A stretch of 64,000 nucleotides of DNA, taken from NCBI RefSeq assembly GCF_027887165.1, contig NC_077233.1:182961114-183025113 (forward strand), read 5' to 3'. The notes below the pieces were generated by a model, which was given only the letters and a program-made list of their open reading frames with translations, was not told where the DNA came from and did not search any database. Origin of the DNA: Monodelphis domestica. Taxonomy: Eukaryota > Chordata > Mammalia > Didelphimorphia > Didelphidae. Each line of letters opens with the position of its first letter. Positions within the stretch are counted from its first letter, which is position 1. Position numbers and translations under genes: made by a program. Below are positions 1 through 36,190 of the stretch, piece after piece.

Positions 1-2930
1 TATGATCCGCAGGGATCAGATATGACTGAACAAAAACAAGGAAAGATTCCTCTTCCCAGGTGAAATTTCTAGACTCAATCACTTTACAAAGCAAACCCAG
101 CTAAACCTTGTAGCACTGCCCAAAGCTCATGAGGTGTAGAAACTGATTTTTCTTTGGGTTGAAATGGCATGATAAAAAGCATTAGGCAGGCCCAGGGATG
201 GTGAAAGGAAGAAGAAAGTATCTAGCCAGGAGAGAGCTGGATGAAGAAAGTTTTTGTTTGTTTGTTTTAAGAGGCGATTGTTCTTAAGTCAAACTGAATG
301 ATTACAACTAAATTAATCTGTCTGACATTAGAGACATATGAAGGGTCCTAGTAGCAGGATATCCTCAGCCCTCTTTCCCAGGGGTTATTTACTATGCCCT
401 TGGCTGGGAGGTGGGGGGAGATACTTCACTCTCAGAAACTCTGGTTGAAGTGAATTGGCTATACTCATGTTGTTCTGGAAGGGATCTGACTGCTTGCAGA
501 GCAGAAAAGAATTTCCCATTCAGAAACGGGTTCCAGACTGAGTTAAATAAATAGCCTGGGTTGGCTTTAAGGGAGCAAACTGAGTCTGAGGACCAGGGCC
601 CCTCTCAGGCAGTTTGCCTGGATAATTAGAGAGGAATTTGGCCTTCACGGGAAAGTGAAGTTTTTCCTGGTGCTGACGGTCATTTGAAAATCAAAAGCCA
701 AAATGAGCCTCCAAATAAAAGCAAAGTGGCTCCTTTTAAGGTTAAAATTCATGTGCTTTTGTATTCTGAATCTCACTGAGGAACTCTTAAGATTTTCTTT
801 CCTTTCCTTATTTTAAATGTTATATATTCCCTTGAGTTAATCTTTGTACACATCATAATCTTAATTTGCTCATCAAAACCATCAATAACTTTTAGATTTT
901 GAATTTGCTAATCTGAGAGTTCTTGAATTTTAACTAACATTATTTTCGTTATAATCCCTCTTCTGTACAATTTTACTGAACAATTCAGGGGAGGCACAGG
1001 ATTTTACTCGATGTGCATGCAGATTTGCTAGTTGTTTTTTACCTCAGGATTTAACTGAGTACACTGAAATATTTTTAGCCCTAATAAAGAATGATATACA
1101 ATTCAATGAGCAGTCCATTGAGCTGTACTTCAGGACAAGGACTATAGATGGATGATAAAATGTGGCCATAATTGAACAGAAACAGATTAGATTTCACTGA
1201 ATTTGGTGAATTTCTATTTTTTCAAGGATCCTAAACTGTTACTGACTCAAGAAAAATTATCTTTTTAACACCAAGATTCTCCTGGTTATTTGATATGACT
1301 GCTAATTATGGAATACTAACCAAGAATTAAGGTTATGAGTCATCCAAAAGTCAATGGAGAAGCATGTGGTGGGAGTTAGAAGACTGCAATATATCATTTT
1401 CTGCCAAACTTTCCTCTACCTTAGTATTTTTAAATTTGAAATAAGTTACTTTCTTTCAGAGCTTCATCTCCATCATATATCAATTTTTTCCTACTGTGAT
1501 GTTTATTTGTTTTTTAATTCTACATTAAGAGCTCTGCTTTCTCTCTTAAAATTTATTTCTGTTTTTCTTTTAGGAGCTTTTTCTTTTAAACTATTCTTAA
1601 ATTTCTTGCAATTGTCCCCTGATCTCCAGGAAGTCCATAGTATTTCTCTCTTTCATTGGAGAATATTGATTCTTTCCCTCTTAATATTATAATGTTTGTT
1701 CAACACACTTTGTTTTCTTTTGACATTTTACTCATCCTTCTGCCTCTATCATCCTTTCTGTTGGTTTGCCTGCTGTTATGCTAGTTTTTTTTTGTTTTGT
1801 TTTTTTTTAGGCTTTCTCCCTTGAGCTTTTGGAGTTTCAGTTTTTCCCTTTTATCCCTAACTAGTGGTGATAATCCTCTTCCCTCTTTTGCTTCTTCTCC
1901 CTTCCACTGAATGGATCTAGAGTTGTGTTAAGAGGTGTAATAATCCATATTACAGGATTCTGTGGTTGAATGGGCCTGGGTCTCTCTCCTGAGTAGCAGG
2001 GGTAGAGGACAGTTCCTAATCAGGTTTCCTGGCCCATTTTCATTGAGCCCAACACAATGTTCTCTTAGCTCATGGTTCTGGGTATCACTCCCTGCTAATC
2101 CTCTGCTCTTCCTGAAACTTCTGTCAATCTTTCTCTCTCTCCTTTTCCTTTGCTGATAGTGGCTAGAAAGAACCAGTATCTACTACCTCTCAGAGACTCA
2201 GAAAGAATTCAAATGGACTCATTGCTACAAGAGAGTACTCATAGCCATACCATGAGTCATAAGCCTTATTGCCTTGCTTCTGAAAACTTGGGGTGGGAGG
2301 ACACAGCATTGCTTGGGGGTAGGGACTCTGGAAGAGAAGTGCTCCTGTATTAATTCATGAGACCTTTGCCTTGTGTGTGGGTTCTATAATCTTATCTGGT
2401 GGATGACACAACTGTAATTACTCTATATCTAGTATATTATCCCTTTCTTCAGAGGATATGAAGTTGAAGATGTTTATAGAAAGCAACTATTTGACTATCT
2501 TGCTGGTCACAGCAAAAACATGCACAGGAGAAGTATAAAGCAAGTCATCATAGAGATAAATGATTGGGAAAGGCAGGCCATTCCTTGTAGCAAGAGTGAG
2601 GGATCACTGATCAAGTGGGGTGGGGAGGGCAAGAAGAAGAGACCAAGCACTTCTAAACAACTGCTACATGCCAGGCATTATGTTAAATGTTTTACAGGTA
2701 TTATTTCAGGGTGTACTCAATGGAATCTACACAATGTCAAAAGAATTAGAGGAAGACCTTAGTCACATACCTAGATTTCCTGGGAAGGCTATATAGAGAA
2801 ACATGGACCAAAGTTTCATAGAGTAAAAAAGTATGGATGGATGCAATGGGTACTATTGAGGGAGGACTAGCAGCAATGGGATCATGGGACCATTAAAGCA
2901 TCAAAATGCAATTTAAAAAATTATTATTTT

Positions 2931-3109
2931 AAAACTTTACCCTCTGTCTTAGAATTGAGACTAAGTATGGGTTCCAGGGCAGAAGGGCTAAGCAACTGGG
3001 GTTAAGTGACTTGCCTAGGGTCACACAGCTAGGAAATATATGAGGCCAAATGTAAACCCATGACACTGTCTCCAAGCCTCTCTATCCACTGAGCCACCTA
3101 CCTGCCCCT
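2931..3109 (-). mobile_element. Marsupial tRNA-derived SINE
   Basis: Minus-strand copy: TTACCCTCTGTCTTAGAATT at the 3'-tail side, the core GTTAAGTGACTTGCC...GGTCACACAGCTAGGAA, and the tRNA head ending CCACTGAGCCACCTACCTGC on the plus strand. Moderately diverged. Confidence 0.85.
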
Positions 3110-4084
3110 AAAGTGCAATTCTATATGTTTATAAATCCTAGAACAAGAAAGAATCAAGATTTCAGGTTATCGTGGAGACTAATGGTATGTGTAAGTAGGT
3201 GATTTTTTTTCCAAAAAAAGTGGCAACATATCATTAAATAAATGTATGACAGGAAAAAGAAATAGGTCTGTCACATAGTAAGAGCAAGGGATAACAGATG
3301 GAAAGTTCATTTGCTAAAACAGAACCCATAAAATATTATGGAAGTCTCCAGATCCTGGCTATATCATTTATGGAGGATTTATGGGAGGAGAGGGATAATA
3401 TCCAGAAGGGAAAACCCAAGTCCATAAAGAATGCTTATTTTCCAGACTGTGACATGCAATTATATGAACAACTCAGAGCTGGTCCATCACTACATATGTC
3501 TTGGATAGACTTGTAGGTAGATAATGAGGTTGTCCTAGAATTGGATAAGAGAAAGAGATATGGATTACATTTTGGAAACTTGTGGTGCTTTTAATGGCCC
3601 TGAACTTCTCCCCAAAACATAATCTGATCATCATTTTAACATCAATGTTCACCCAATGAACCTATAAAGTTGTAAGTCATGAAATACCACAATCTCCAAA
3701 AAATCCAATTATGGCTCCTCCAAAAGACAAGATGCGTGATGAGTGAGGAGGCTTCAATATATGACCAATAAAGAATTATATGGAAGAAGCAGTAAAAGGA
3801 ATATCAGGGAGATGTAGGATCAGAAGAGGAGGTGGGATTGATCCTGAAGCAAGAATATGGGATAACTGATTGGTGAGGCCATATGCTCTAGTGGTATCCC
3901 TTCTATGCACTCATGCACTGCTAAGATATCTAGAGCAGGGTCTGCAGAATATTTGAGATGGGCATGAGAGATGATGTGAAGGTCCTGTTTACAAGATTTT
4001 AGAGCTCAAAATGGCCAGCTCCAAATTTACAATTCTACAGCTGTCAAGACTATCACTGATCTTGGAACAGCTTTCCTACATAAT

Positions 4085-4315
4085 AGTGCTTTGAGGTTTG
4101 CAATGTGCTTTATATATGTTATCTTGTTTGATCTTCACAACAATCCTGGGAGGGAAGTGTTATTATTATCCTCATTTTACATATCAGAAAACTGAGGAAA
4201 ACAGAAGTGAAGTGAGTTGTCCAGGATCACATAGTTTATAAGTGTCTGAGGCAGGATTGGAACTCAAATATTCCTGACTTTGAATCAATCGCTCTATGTT
4301 CTTGTACCACTGAAA
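4085..4315 (-). mobile_element. MIR/CORE-SINE, old
   Basis: ATCTTCACAACAATCCTGGG, CATTTTACATATCAGAAAAC, and GGATCACATAGTTTATAAG are MIR-type words in reverse orientation. Well diverged. Confidence 0.7.
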
Positions 4316-4563
4316 TCAGAAGAATTGGTTTCAGATTCAATTCTATCATTCACTGATTCCCTATGTAGGCTGCAGCAAGGCACCACCTCTCTGAGGCATT
4401 GTTTCCTTCCTTATAAGATAGAGAAGACAAAACTTAAACTAATGATTTGTTAGTGTTATTGTAAGAAGAGGATTAAATGTGATAATATTCTATAAATAAT
4501 AAAAAGCCATATAAATTAATAGACATTTTATTTGTAATAAAATAACATCCATAAGCCTTTAGT

Positions 4564-4740
4564 AGGGGGAAGCTTGGTGGCTCAGTGGATTGAGAGCTGG
4601 GTCTAGAGACAGGAGGTCCTGGGTTCAAATCTAACTTCAGACGATTCCTAGCTGTGTGATCTTGGGGAAGCTACCTTAGAACCAGTACACAGTATTCATT
4701 CTAAGATGGAAGATAAGGGATTAAAAAATTTTTTTAAAAA
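4564..4740 (+). mobile_element. Marsupial tRNA-derived SINE
   Basis: Plus-strand copy with head TTGGTGGCTCAGTGGATTGA and B-box-like GGTTCAAATCTAA, then CTAGCTGTGTGATCTTGG and an A/T tail. A gap removes part of the middle before ACCTTAGAACCAG. Confidence 0.85.
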
Positions 4741-7700
4741 CATCTAGCTGTTCTCAGCTTTTCCCAAGCCCATTGGGAAGGAATGAGTTTCAAGGGTGAG
4801 GGTCCATGTTTTCTTCTGGTTTGGAAGAATCAGTGTCTATGCCATTCCCTGGACAGACATTAATTAAGCATAATTATGATGAATAAAAGAAGGAAAATAT
4901 TCTGACCCTTTCCCCTGCAGCAGCACTATGGTCTTTTTCAAAGACATGTACAAGTTCGTACAAGTTCTTTCTTCATCTTATCTTATCTTTTCTGTTGCTT
5001 CTAACTACTTGGAGCCTCAAATCATGGAGGAGGTGGGGGATTTCAGAAGATGAGAAACTAGATTGATGTATTTGACGACATGATGTTAACTATGTTTCAG
5101 GAATGTGTGGTTTATTATGATTCCCTGGGCATGCTGTCAGGGCTTCATATGTGCTAATAACAAAGGTAGGAAAATTATGATGAGGTTCAGAAATAAAAAC
5201 TGCTGAACTGTTGAAGAAATGGGGAAGGAATTTGCATTTACACAAATATGGAAGGTTGTATAAGTAAGAGAGTGAGTTAACCAGATTCCTCACAGGAAGA
5301 GACCTGGAATGATTTTGCTTGGCATGTGAGGTTGGAAACCAAACTCAACTTAGATCAAATCTCCTTAGAATTAGATGATTCTAATTTGTCTCTTGGGGAG
5401 ACTTTGTTCTATAATCTGAATATGAGACCAAGAGGGTAAGAAAGAACTCCATATTGTCTTCAGATGTTGGCTAATGCCAAACCAGGCTATTGCCTGTGTC
5501 AATAACTAGAACGTAGTCAAGGATGCCAACCTTACACGCCCTCCTCTGTGCCAAAGGGCTTTTCAGCAGAGGATCCAGACTGGGTAATTAGATGCACATG
5601 GAAAGAGCTCTCACAGATGTCCATCTGTAGTCCCCACAAGCCCTGATTGTCAGGACAGCCACTCTCCTCAAAGGCAACAGCTCTAGTTACATACTTTGTA
5701 GACCTGGGCTATTTTAGCCTGGAGATTTATCAGCCCTTTCCCAACAGCAGTTTCACTCTGAAACCTGAACCAGAGAGGCTCTAGGAGTACAAAGTACTAC
5801 TTGGCCTTGGCTTTGCTGGAGACCACAGATGGAAGAATTGTTGAGGGTCAAATGTCTTCAAGCATTGGCCTGCTTAGATGGCCAAAAGCCTAGCTTTAAA
5901 TGTACCCTATAGGAGCCTATCTAGGCAATGCACTAAATAATAATTCTAGCGATGGAAAGAAATGTCTGTGGGAGTTGAGAAGACTGAAAACATGGAAGTC
6001 TTGGATGTTTTAAAAAGGTGCAGGGAAGTTAGGGTGAAGAAGACTGTAAACCAGAGATCAAACTTATTGGGAAAGTAGGATAATGATCCAAATGTCCAGA
6101 GAGAACTACAACAAGGACCTGACCTGATTGAGGGTGCTTTTAAAGGAGGAGAGCTAACTGTAGAATAATGGTAGCAGAGTATATATCACAGAGTATGAGA
6201 GAAGGAATGGTCAGCCTTGGAAAGGCTCAAGAGATGTGGTGTCATCAGAAGAAAGCGAGGTTTCATTGAGCACTGGGATAGAAAGAATGTAAGAAGTGGT
6301 GATTAAGGAGAGATGTATAGAGTTTGTTAGCAATAGAGGAAACCTGAGGATGGTGGGGGAGACAATGGAAAGGATGGGAAAATGCAAGAGAACAGGGCCT
6401 GGAGAGTGCTAGGGTTGAGTATATTTTTGGAAGTGGAAGAGTGGGGTGAGGAAAGGCTGTCAAGTAGCAAAAGCCAGTCCCTCCCCCACATTCTGGTCTC
6501 ACACTCTGATCCTGGGTGTCCTGTCCATCATTCATGGCAAATCAGGGCCAGCCCACCCTTTTGTGAACAGGAAGCCCCAGGAGAGGAACATCGTCATTAC
6601 TAATGCTGGATTGCAGGTGACGGCTCAAGAGAATGAGTCAGTGGGAGTTTGGGGTGCTCTAGGAGTATATTCCTCCCAAGCTGTAGCCTAGCTCAAAGCC
6701 CTGCCTGCTCCTAGCTAGTTGCAGTTGGATACAACTCCAAATCCCTATGAAATGTGCACAGTGTTCCATCCTACATAACCTGACTTTGTACACGTGACCA
6801 GTTAGGAACTATGACTTGTTTTTCAGGGCAGTGGAACTTTGAGAGTCTTTATTTTGAGGATGTGGCCAGAATTTCAGATCAATGGTAAAGGAATGGGTGC
6901 CAAACTTAATAAAAGATACAAGCTAAAAGGGGGCACCTAAAGATTTCAGAATAATAATGAACTGTTGAAATGATGAAGTACTGAATGCATTTTTCCACCC
7001 ACCCTCTTCAGTATCTTATTTTCTTATCAAGAAGTGCATAAAACTGATAATCATCAACAGAAAGCCAAGCTGAGGCCTGAACCCTATCTTGTTTCTTTCT
7101 TTGGCAAAAGGCAAGCAGGTCTTATTAGAGTTTAATTTATTCACTCTGGGCACTGACTTATTAGCAAAACAGCTGGTGATTAAGTAATTGAGATTAATAT
7201 CAGACCCATGAGGCAATGGGAAACTCCAAGTGGTGAGTGGCGGGAGATGGGGATTTGAAATTGCATTTGGATTTGAACTGGAAGAAATCTTAAAGGGAAA
7301 AAAAAAAAGCTTGACTCAAAATATCTTTGTTCTCTCCATTAAAGACAGACCACAGCTATATAATCAACCAAGTAAAAAAGAATAAACATTAAAAAACCCC
7401 ACCCAGTCCATGAACTTTGTGCTGTGGTAATAAACACACTATGATATTAAACCATGTTTGACTTATCAAACTAAGTGTTTCATTAAAACAAAAAGCACTG
7501 GTTTTATTGACATTTTTGGCAAGGAAATGAGGTGGGGACCAGACCTGTGATTTCAGTGGTATTAAGGAATTCCTGCTGAGGAAGCCCCTTTTATCAATGC
7601 AGACCTTCAATAACTATGCAATTTGAAGTCATCTCAGACTTCAAAGAAGTTATATGTCTTGCCCAAGGTCACAACCAGTATGCATTAGAGGTGGAACTTG

Positions 7701-8360
7701 AAATAAATCTTTTTTAATTCTGTGGCTACTCCCTATTCACTGCCCCATGCTGACTTAATTGTTATTAACATGTCTAAAAAAAGAATAAATGTTTAAAAAA
7801 AAAAGTACACCCAACACCTCTCTCCACTCTACCCAAACATGATTTAAGATCCTACTAGTCTTCCTATTCCTCGATCTCAACTCCCAACAAACCCATCAAT
7901 CAAAACATAGAATCATACTCCTCTCCTAGAACCTTTAAGGATAGGTTCCCAATTTTACCAACATGGGGAAAGTAGATCTGTTTATGAAAGCTATGACTTG
8001 GGAGATCATAGATCTAAGTCATTCTTTACCTTCATTGTCATCAAGCAAGGACACCAAATGGAGAAGTAGAATAGTTGGGAACTTACCAACAATCTCTTTG
8101 GTATCTTTGCTCAAGAATGCTACTTTGCCACCTTGCATGAAGCACATTAGTAAGCAAGGCAATATTTGCAGATAAGGCTTAGACGTAGGGAAGAAGCCAA
8201 TCTATACTCACCTAGGAGCTCATATATGGCTCTGAGTTACTATCTACCAGCTTCTAGATGTTGGACTAGAATCACAGACTGATGGGCTTGATGAGTACAC
8301 CAGCGGTAATCTCCTACATTCTCATACCTCTGAGAAGGCTTTCTTCTAACTCAATTATCA

Positions 8361-30699
<22,339 letters not shown>

Positions 30700-30700
<1 letters not shown>

Positions 30701-31430
30701 TGGTCAATAAGCATTTTTAAATGAGTTTTTTATTTATTTCTTCTTTTCCTTATAATTATCATAGTTATCCCAAATATTCTTCCTTTTAATTCTTCCAGAG
30801 AGCTATCTCATATAAAAAACAGCATTTTTTTACAGAAGAAAAAGAAGCAAACTCAAAACAATTGAACAATACATTGAAAAAGTCTAAAAATATGTGCAAT
30901 GTATAATACCTGTAGACCTGCCACATCCACAAGGGGGTAGATGGGAGATGTCTTCTCATATTTCTTAGTTTGAGTACTGCTTGATCTTTATAATTTTGTT
31001 GCATTTACTTTTCAATAAACTTTTGTTGCTATTTCCTGTTTGTGACATTACCATAGTTGCCTATTTTTTCTCTCTATCCCCCTCTCAAAGAGTCATCTCA
31101 TATGATAAATAGGATTTTTAGAGGAAAAAAAATTTGGCACATTGAAAAAAATCTAAAAATATGTGGAACATGTAAGTTACATTTACTTTTGATTTTTTGT
31201 TGTATAGTTGCTATTCCATTTCCACCATTATAGTTACTATGCATATTGTTTTCTCAGCTCTGTACTACTAGTTCTTATAGACCTTTCCACCCTACTCTGT
31301 ATTCATCACACAAATCATTTCTTATAGCACAGTCATATTGCAGTATATTCACATACCACAATTTGTTTATTCATTTCCCCATGATGTAAATGTAATTTAT
31401 TTCCAATTTAGCCATCATAAAAAGTATTGC
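30700..31430 (-). mobile_element. LINE 3'-end fragment with an internal duplication
   Basis: AT-rich sequence resembles the 3' UTR of L1-type elements in minus orientation and abuts the 5' end of HAL1-like copy 1. A segment with AGCTATCTCATAT at 30,801 recurs as AGTCATCTCATAT at 31,091, each followed about 90 bases later by TCTAAAAATATGTG. This indicates an old duplication of about 290 bases. Confidence 0.5.
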
Positions 31431-31436
31431 TGTGAG

Positions 31437-34400
31437 GGAGCAGGGGGTAGAATAAAGCCAAGATGGCAGAGAGGGTACATAGACCCACTTGATCTCTACT
31501 AAATTACCCTCTAAAAAACTATGCTATAATGCCTCAAAACAAATTTTAGAGTAGCATAACCCACAAAAAGGGGCAAAATAATTTTTCAGCCCCAAATAAC
31601 GTAGAAGTCCAGCAGGAAAGATTTAGAGCACTTGAGTAGAAGTAGAGTGCAAAGCAACATGCCAAAGCAGGTTCCTCCATGGCAATAAGCTTTGGGCACA
31701 GCTGAAGCAACAGCAAAAGCTTCTGGAGCTCTCAGCCACAGATGGTAAGGGGGATCAGACAACTGCTTAGAAAGATAGTACAGGGGTTCCTTTGCTGCCA
31801 CTGGATGTAAGACTCTTGTGATAATGCCTATAAGTAGATCCAGGTAGCTGTCCCAGAGCACAGTCTCAGGGTAAGGAGGAGTACTAGCACACACCAGGAC
31901 TTGCAGCCACAGGGGATCCTAGTCACAGTTCTAAGAGAGAAAAGAATACTTGTGGTTACAGACCAGGGCACAGATCAGGAGAATACTAAAAACACAAGTA
32001 TTCTTCTTACATCATACTACCTTGGAAGAAATGAAAGCAGATAAATCCCCAAGAGCTCCCCCCAAGAGCTGCCTTAGAGGATAAGTCCTCTAAGGCAGCT
32101 GTACAATGAAATGAATCTGAAGCTTAGAACAGTGTTTCTTTCACTACAGTTACAGACCACAGCTTTAAATTTTTTTTAAATTAAAAGAAAAAGGCTGGTA
32201 AATGAGCAAACAATAGAAATAAGAACCTCAACCATGTAAGTTCTTTTGGTGATAGAGAAGGCCAAAACACAGACTCAGAAGAAGACAACAAAATCAATAC
32301 TACTACATCTAAAGCCTCCAAGCCAAAAAGGAATTGCTCTTAGGACCAAAAAGAATTAATGGGGGAGCTCACAAGGAATTTTTTAAATGAAATAGGAGAG
32401 GTAAAGGGAAAATCAGGAAAATAAATGAGAGTGATACAGTAAAATTATGAAAAAAGAATTAACAGCTTGATAAAGGAGAAACAAAGAAACTAGGAGAAAA
32501 CTAGGAGAAAAAAGGAGAAACGAAGAAACTAATTTCTTAAAAAACAGAATAAGCCATTGGTAAAAGAGGTACAAAAATCCAGTGAAGGGAAAAACTTCTA
32601 AAAAGGTTGAATTGACCATATGGAGAAAGAGGTACACAAATTCACTAAGGAAAAGAACTTTTTAAAAAGTAGAAAGGGTCAAATGGAAAAGTTGGCACAA
32701 AATTTCACTCAAGAAAATAATGCTTTAAAAATTGGAATTAGATAAGCAGAAGTTAATACCTCCATGAAACATCATTAGAAAAAAATAGAAGAAAATGTGA
32801 CATATCTCATTAGAAAAACAACTGACCTGGAAAAAAGTCTAGGAGAGATAATCTAAAATTATTGGACTACTTGAAAGCCATGATCAAAAAAAGAGCTTAG
32901 ACATCACCTTTCAAGAAATTATCAAGGAAACTACCCTTATATTCTAGAACCAGAAGGTAAAATAGAAAATGAAAGAACCCACAGATTACCTCCTGAAAGA
33001 GACCCCAAAAGGATAACTCCCGTGAATACTATAGTTCAATTCCAGAATTCCCAGGTCAAGGAGAACATATTACAAACAGCCAAAAGGAAACAATTCAAAT
33101 ATTATGGAACCACAATCAAGATAACATAAGATTTAGCAGGTTTCTATATTAAAGGATCAGAGGGCCTGGAATAATGATATTCCAGAGGGCAAAGGAGCTA
33201 GGACTTCAATGAATAATGACTAACCCAGCAAAACTGAGCACAATCCTTTAGGGAGAAAATGGGCATTCAATGTAATAGAGAATTTTCAAACATTCCTGAT
33301 GAAAAGACCAGAGCTGAATGGAAAATTTGACTCTCAAATACATGATTCAAGAGAACCATAAAAAAGGTAAATGGAAAAGAAAAATCAAAAGATATTCAGT
33401 AAGATTAAACTTTTTATATACCTATATGGGAAGCTGATTCTTATAACTCCTAAGAATTTTATTATTATTAAGGCAATTAGAAGGAATATTCATAGACAGA
33501 AGGTTAGGGTGTGAGTTGAATATGATGGCATGATATAAAAAAATAAAATTAAGGCATGAGAAAGAGGAATGCATTGGTAGGAGGAGGAAAGAAAAATAGA
33601 ATGAGGTAAATTACCATACATAAGACAGGCATAAAAGAGCTTTTTACAGTGGCAGGGAAGATGAGGAAGGTGGGAAGGAAAGCATGTGAACCTTATTCTT
33701 ATCAGAACTGGCTCAATGAGGGAAGAACATACACAATAAATTAGGTATAGAAATCTATCTTATACTATAGAAAAGGAGAAGGAGAAGGGGATAAGAGAAA
33801 GTGGTGAGACTGATAGAAAAGAGGGCAAATTGGGGAGGCAGTGGTCAGAAACTAAACAGGAGGAAATAGGTTGAAAAGTAATACACAATGGTCATAATAG
33901 TGGAAAATTTTTTACAAGTCTCTACTAAAGACCTCATTTCTCAAAAAATAGAGAAATGAGTCAAATGTATAAGAATATGTCATTCCCCAATTGATAAATT
34001 GGTCAAGGGGCATGAACAGGCAATTCTCAAAGTAACTAAAGCTCTCTATAGTAATGCAAAAAAAGTTCTAAATCATTATTAATTAGAGAAATGCAAAGTA
34101 AAACAACTCTGAAGTACCTCCCTATACCTTATCAGATTGGCTCTTATGACAGAAAAGGAAAATGATAAAACTTGGAGGGGATGTGGGAGAATTGATACTA
34201 ATGCATTGCTGGGGGAGTTGTGAATTGATTTAGTCATTCTGGAGAGCAATTTGAACCTATACCCAAAGAACTATGAAACAGTACATATCCTTTGATCCAG
34301 CAATACAATTACTAGGTTTGTAAACCAAAGAGATTTAAAGAAGGGGGGTGGGTTGATATGTACAAAAATATTTAAAGCAGCTCTTTTTGTAGGGACAAAG

Positions 34401-34962
34401 ATTTGGAAATTGAGGGGATACCCATCACCTGGGGAATGTCTGAGTAATTTATAGCACATGATTGTAATGGAATACAATTGTGCTGTAAGCAAAGATAGGA
34501 GAAGCTCAGAAAAACCTAGAAAGGCTTACAGGAACTAAAGCAGAATGAAATAAGCATAACTGGAACACTGTATAGTGACAGGAATACTGTACAATGAACA
34601 ACTATGAATAACTTAGTCATTCTCAGCATTACAATGATCCAAAACAATCCTAAAAGGACTCGATAAAAATGCCATCTGCCCTCAAAAAGAGAACTGATAA
34701 AGAGTCTGAATCCAGATCAAAACAAACTTTTTCCACTATTTTTCTTAATTTTTTTTGTTTGACTTTCCTTCCATAAAAGGATTAATGTAGAAAAATGTTT
34801 TACATGACTGTACATGTAAATCTATATGAGATTGCTTACCATTTCAGTGGGGAGGTGGTGGGTAGCAGAGAGGGAGGAAGGGAGAGAATAAGAAATTCAA
34901 AATTCTTTTTAAAATGATAGAAATTATTTTTAAATGTAATTGAGGGAAAATTAAATTAAATT
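31437..34962 (+). mobile_element. HAL1-like L1 derivative, copy 1 (ORF1 kept, most of ORF2 deleted)
   Basis: The 5' end has an L1-type leader with AAGCCAAGATGGCAGAG. A decayed ORF1 follows at about 32,300-33,055: coiled-coil repeats, then a C-terminal domain whose LPPERDPKR-type motif is readable near 32,985-33,010. Next is the ORF1-ORF2 spacer (about 33,500-33,890). At about 33,900-33,925 the sequence jumps from the ORF2 start to the ORF2 C-terminal region (34,000-34,460, matching the L1 at 44,055-44,700). A 3' UTR ends in A/T-rich sequence. Frames are broken by many stops, so it is dead. A half-L1 (HAL1) type origin is inferred from this architecture. Confidence 0.8.
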
Positions 34963-35050
34963 TAACAATTTTTAAGTATTATCATATTTTGGAATATATG
35001 GGGACTTCTTTTCAATGACTTCCTTTGGGTAGGAAGTCCTCTAGTATTTC

Positions 35051-35057
35051 TGTGTGT

Positions 35058-35109
<52 letters not shown>
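35051..35109. repeat. (TG)n/(CA)n microsatellite
   Basis: Short TG run, then about 24 CA units, within the old L1 copy. Confidence 0.98.
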
Positions 35110-35110
<1 letters not shown>

Positions 35111-35272
35111 TATTGATATATCTTGAATAACAAACTCTTATTTTGGTACAGAGATCTTTCCCCGTTTGGCCACTTCCTTTTTTACCCTAGGTGCATTAAT
35201 TTTGTCTATGAAGCTCAGTTGCAAGTAATAAAGTTATGTTTTGTAAACCTCAAAATTTCTTAGACTTATAAA

Positions 35273-36190
35273 TGTTGGAAATTTCACCATTGGGAAATTT
35301 CATACTTGAAAAATTTCCTATTGATAGTGGGTCTTGGCTATTGGAATGTGAACCCCATTGGCATGAGAGTTTCCCCCCTCCTCCCTTCTTTTTATTACTT
35401 TAGGACAGAAACCTTTTGCTGAACAATGGAAAGGACTTTGACCTATGCTTAAGCATAGAACAGGAATTTCTTTGAGTCATGATTGATTTTAGAATTGATA
35501 CAATGGAGATACTTGGAATCAATCTCCACCCTACTCAGTCCTAACAGGATTGAGGAAGGGCTGCAGCATAGATCAAAATTTAATTATTCCAATCTCTACC
35601 CTACTCAGGTTAACAGGATTTAGGAAGGGCTGTAGCAAAGGATCAAGATTTAATTATTTGAGAATATGACCTTCAACAGACATGTGCAAATCCACAGACC
35701 TCTGGGCGGTCCTGGGTTAAGCTAGAGCCACCATTGGCACAGGGAAGACATGGACAGTGATTGGTAGATGTGAGAACTGAGGGGAGGGAACTTGGATGGT
35801 TTGCTTAAAGAGAGAGGGGTCTGAGGACTGAGGGGTGGTTGGTTGGAGAGTTTTTTGGCTCTGAGAGGTTGTGCGTGCTCTAAAGGAAGCTGGAGGTGGA
35901 GGCCACTGAGACTGTTTCTCCATTTTGGTCACGTGAGTAATAGGGACTGATCTCCTTTCTTTGCCCCAGCTATCTAAGGGCTTGGGCCCTTTGGCCCAGC
36001 CTAAACAGAAGGGGTATTTAAGCCCTATTCCCTTCTCTCCCCTTTCTCTCTACCTCTATCTCTCTATCTCTAATTCCTTTCTTCCTCCTGTTTGTAATTA
36101 AAACTCCATAAAAGGTTGAAGGCTGACTTGAGTTTTCATTTAGGAATTACATAGCTGAATTCCTTGGCGACCTTAAATTAATATATATCA
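35273..36190 (+). mobile_element. Solo LTR of an endogenous retrovirus, nested in an L1
   Basis: The element runs from TGTTGGAAATTTC to ATATATCA (TG...CA ends). It has a TATTTAA box at 36,015-36,021 and an ATTAAA poly-A signal at 36,097-36,102, about 80 bases apart as in an LTR R region. A near-perfect 70-bp direct repeat (35,521-35,590 and 35,591-35,659) lies in the U3 part. There is no adjacent gag/pol/env sequence. I could not confirm a target-site duplication, so the ends may be off by a few bases. Confidence 0.7.
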
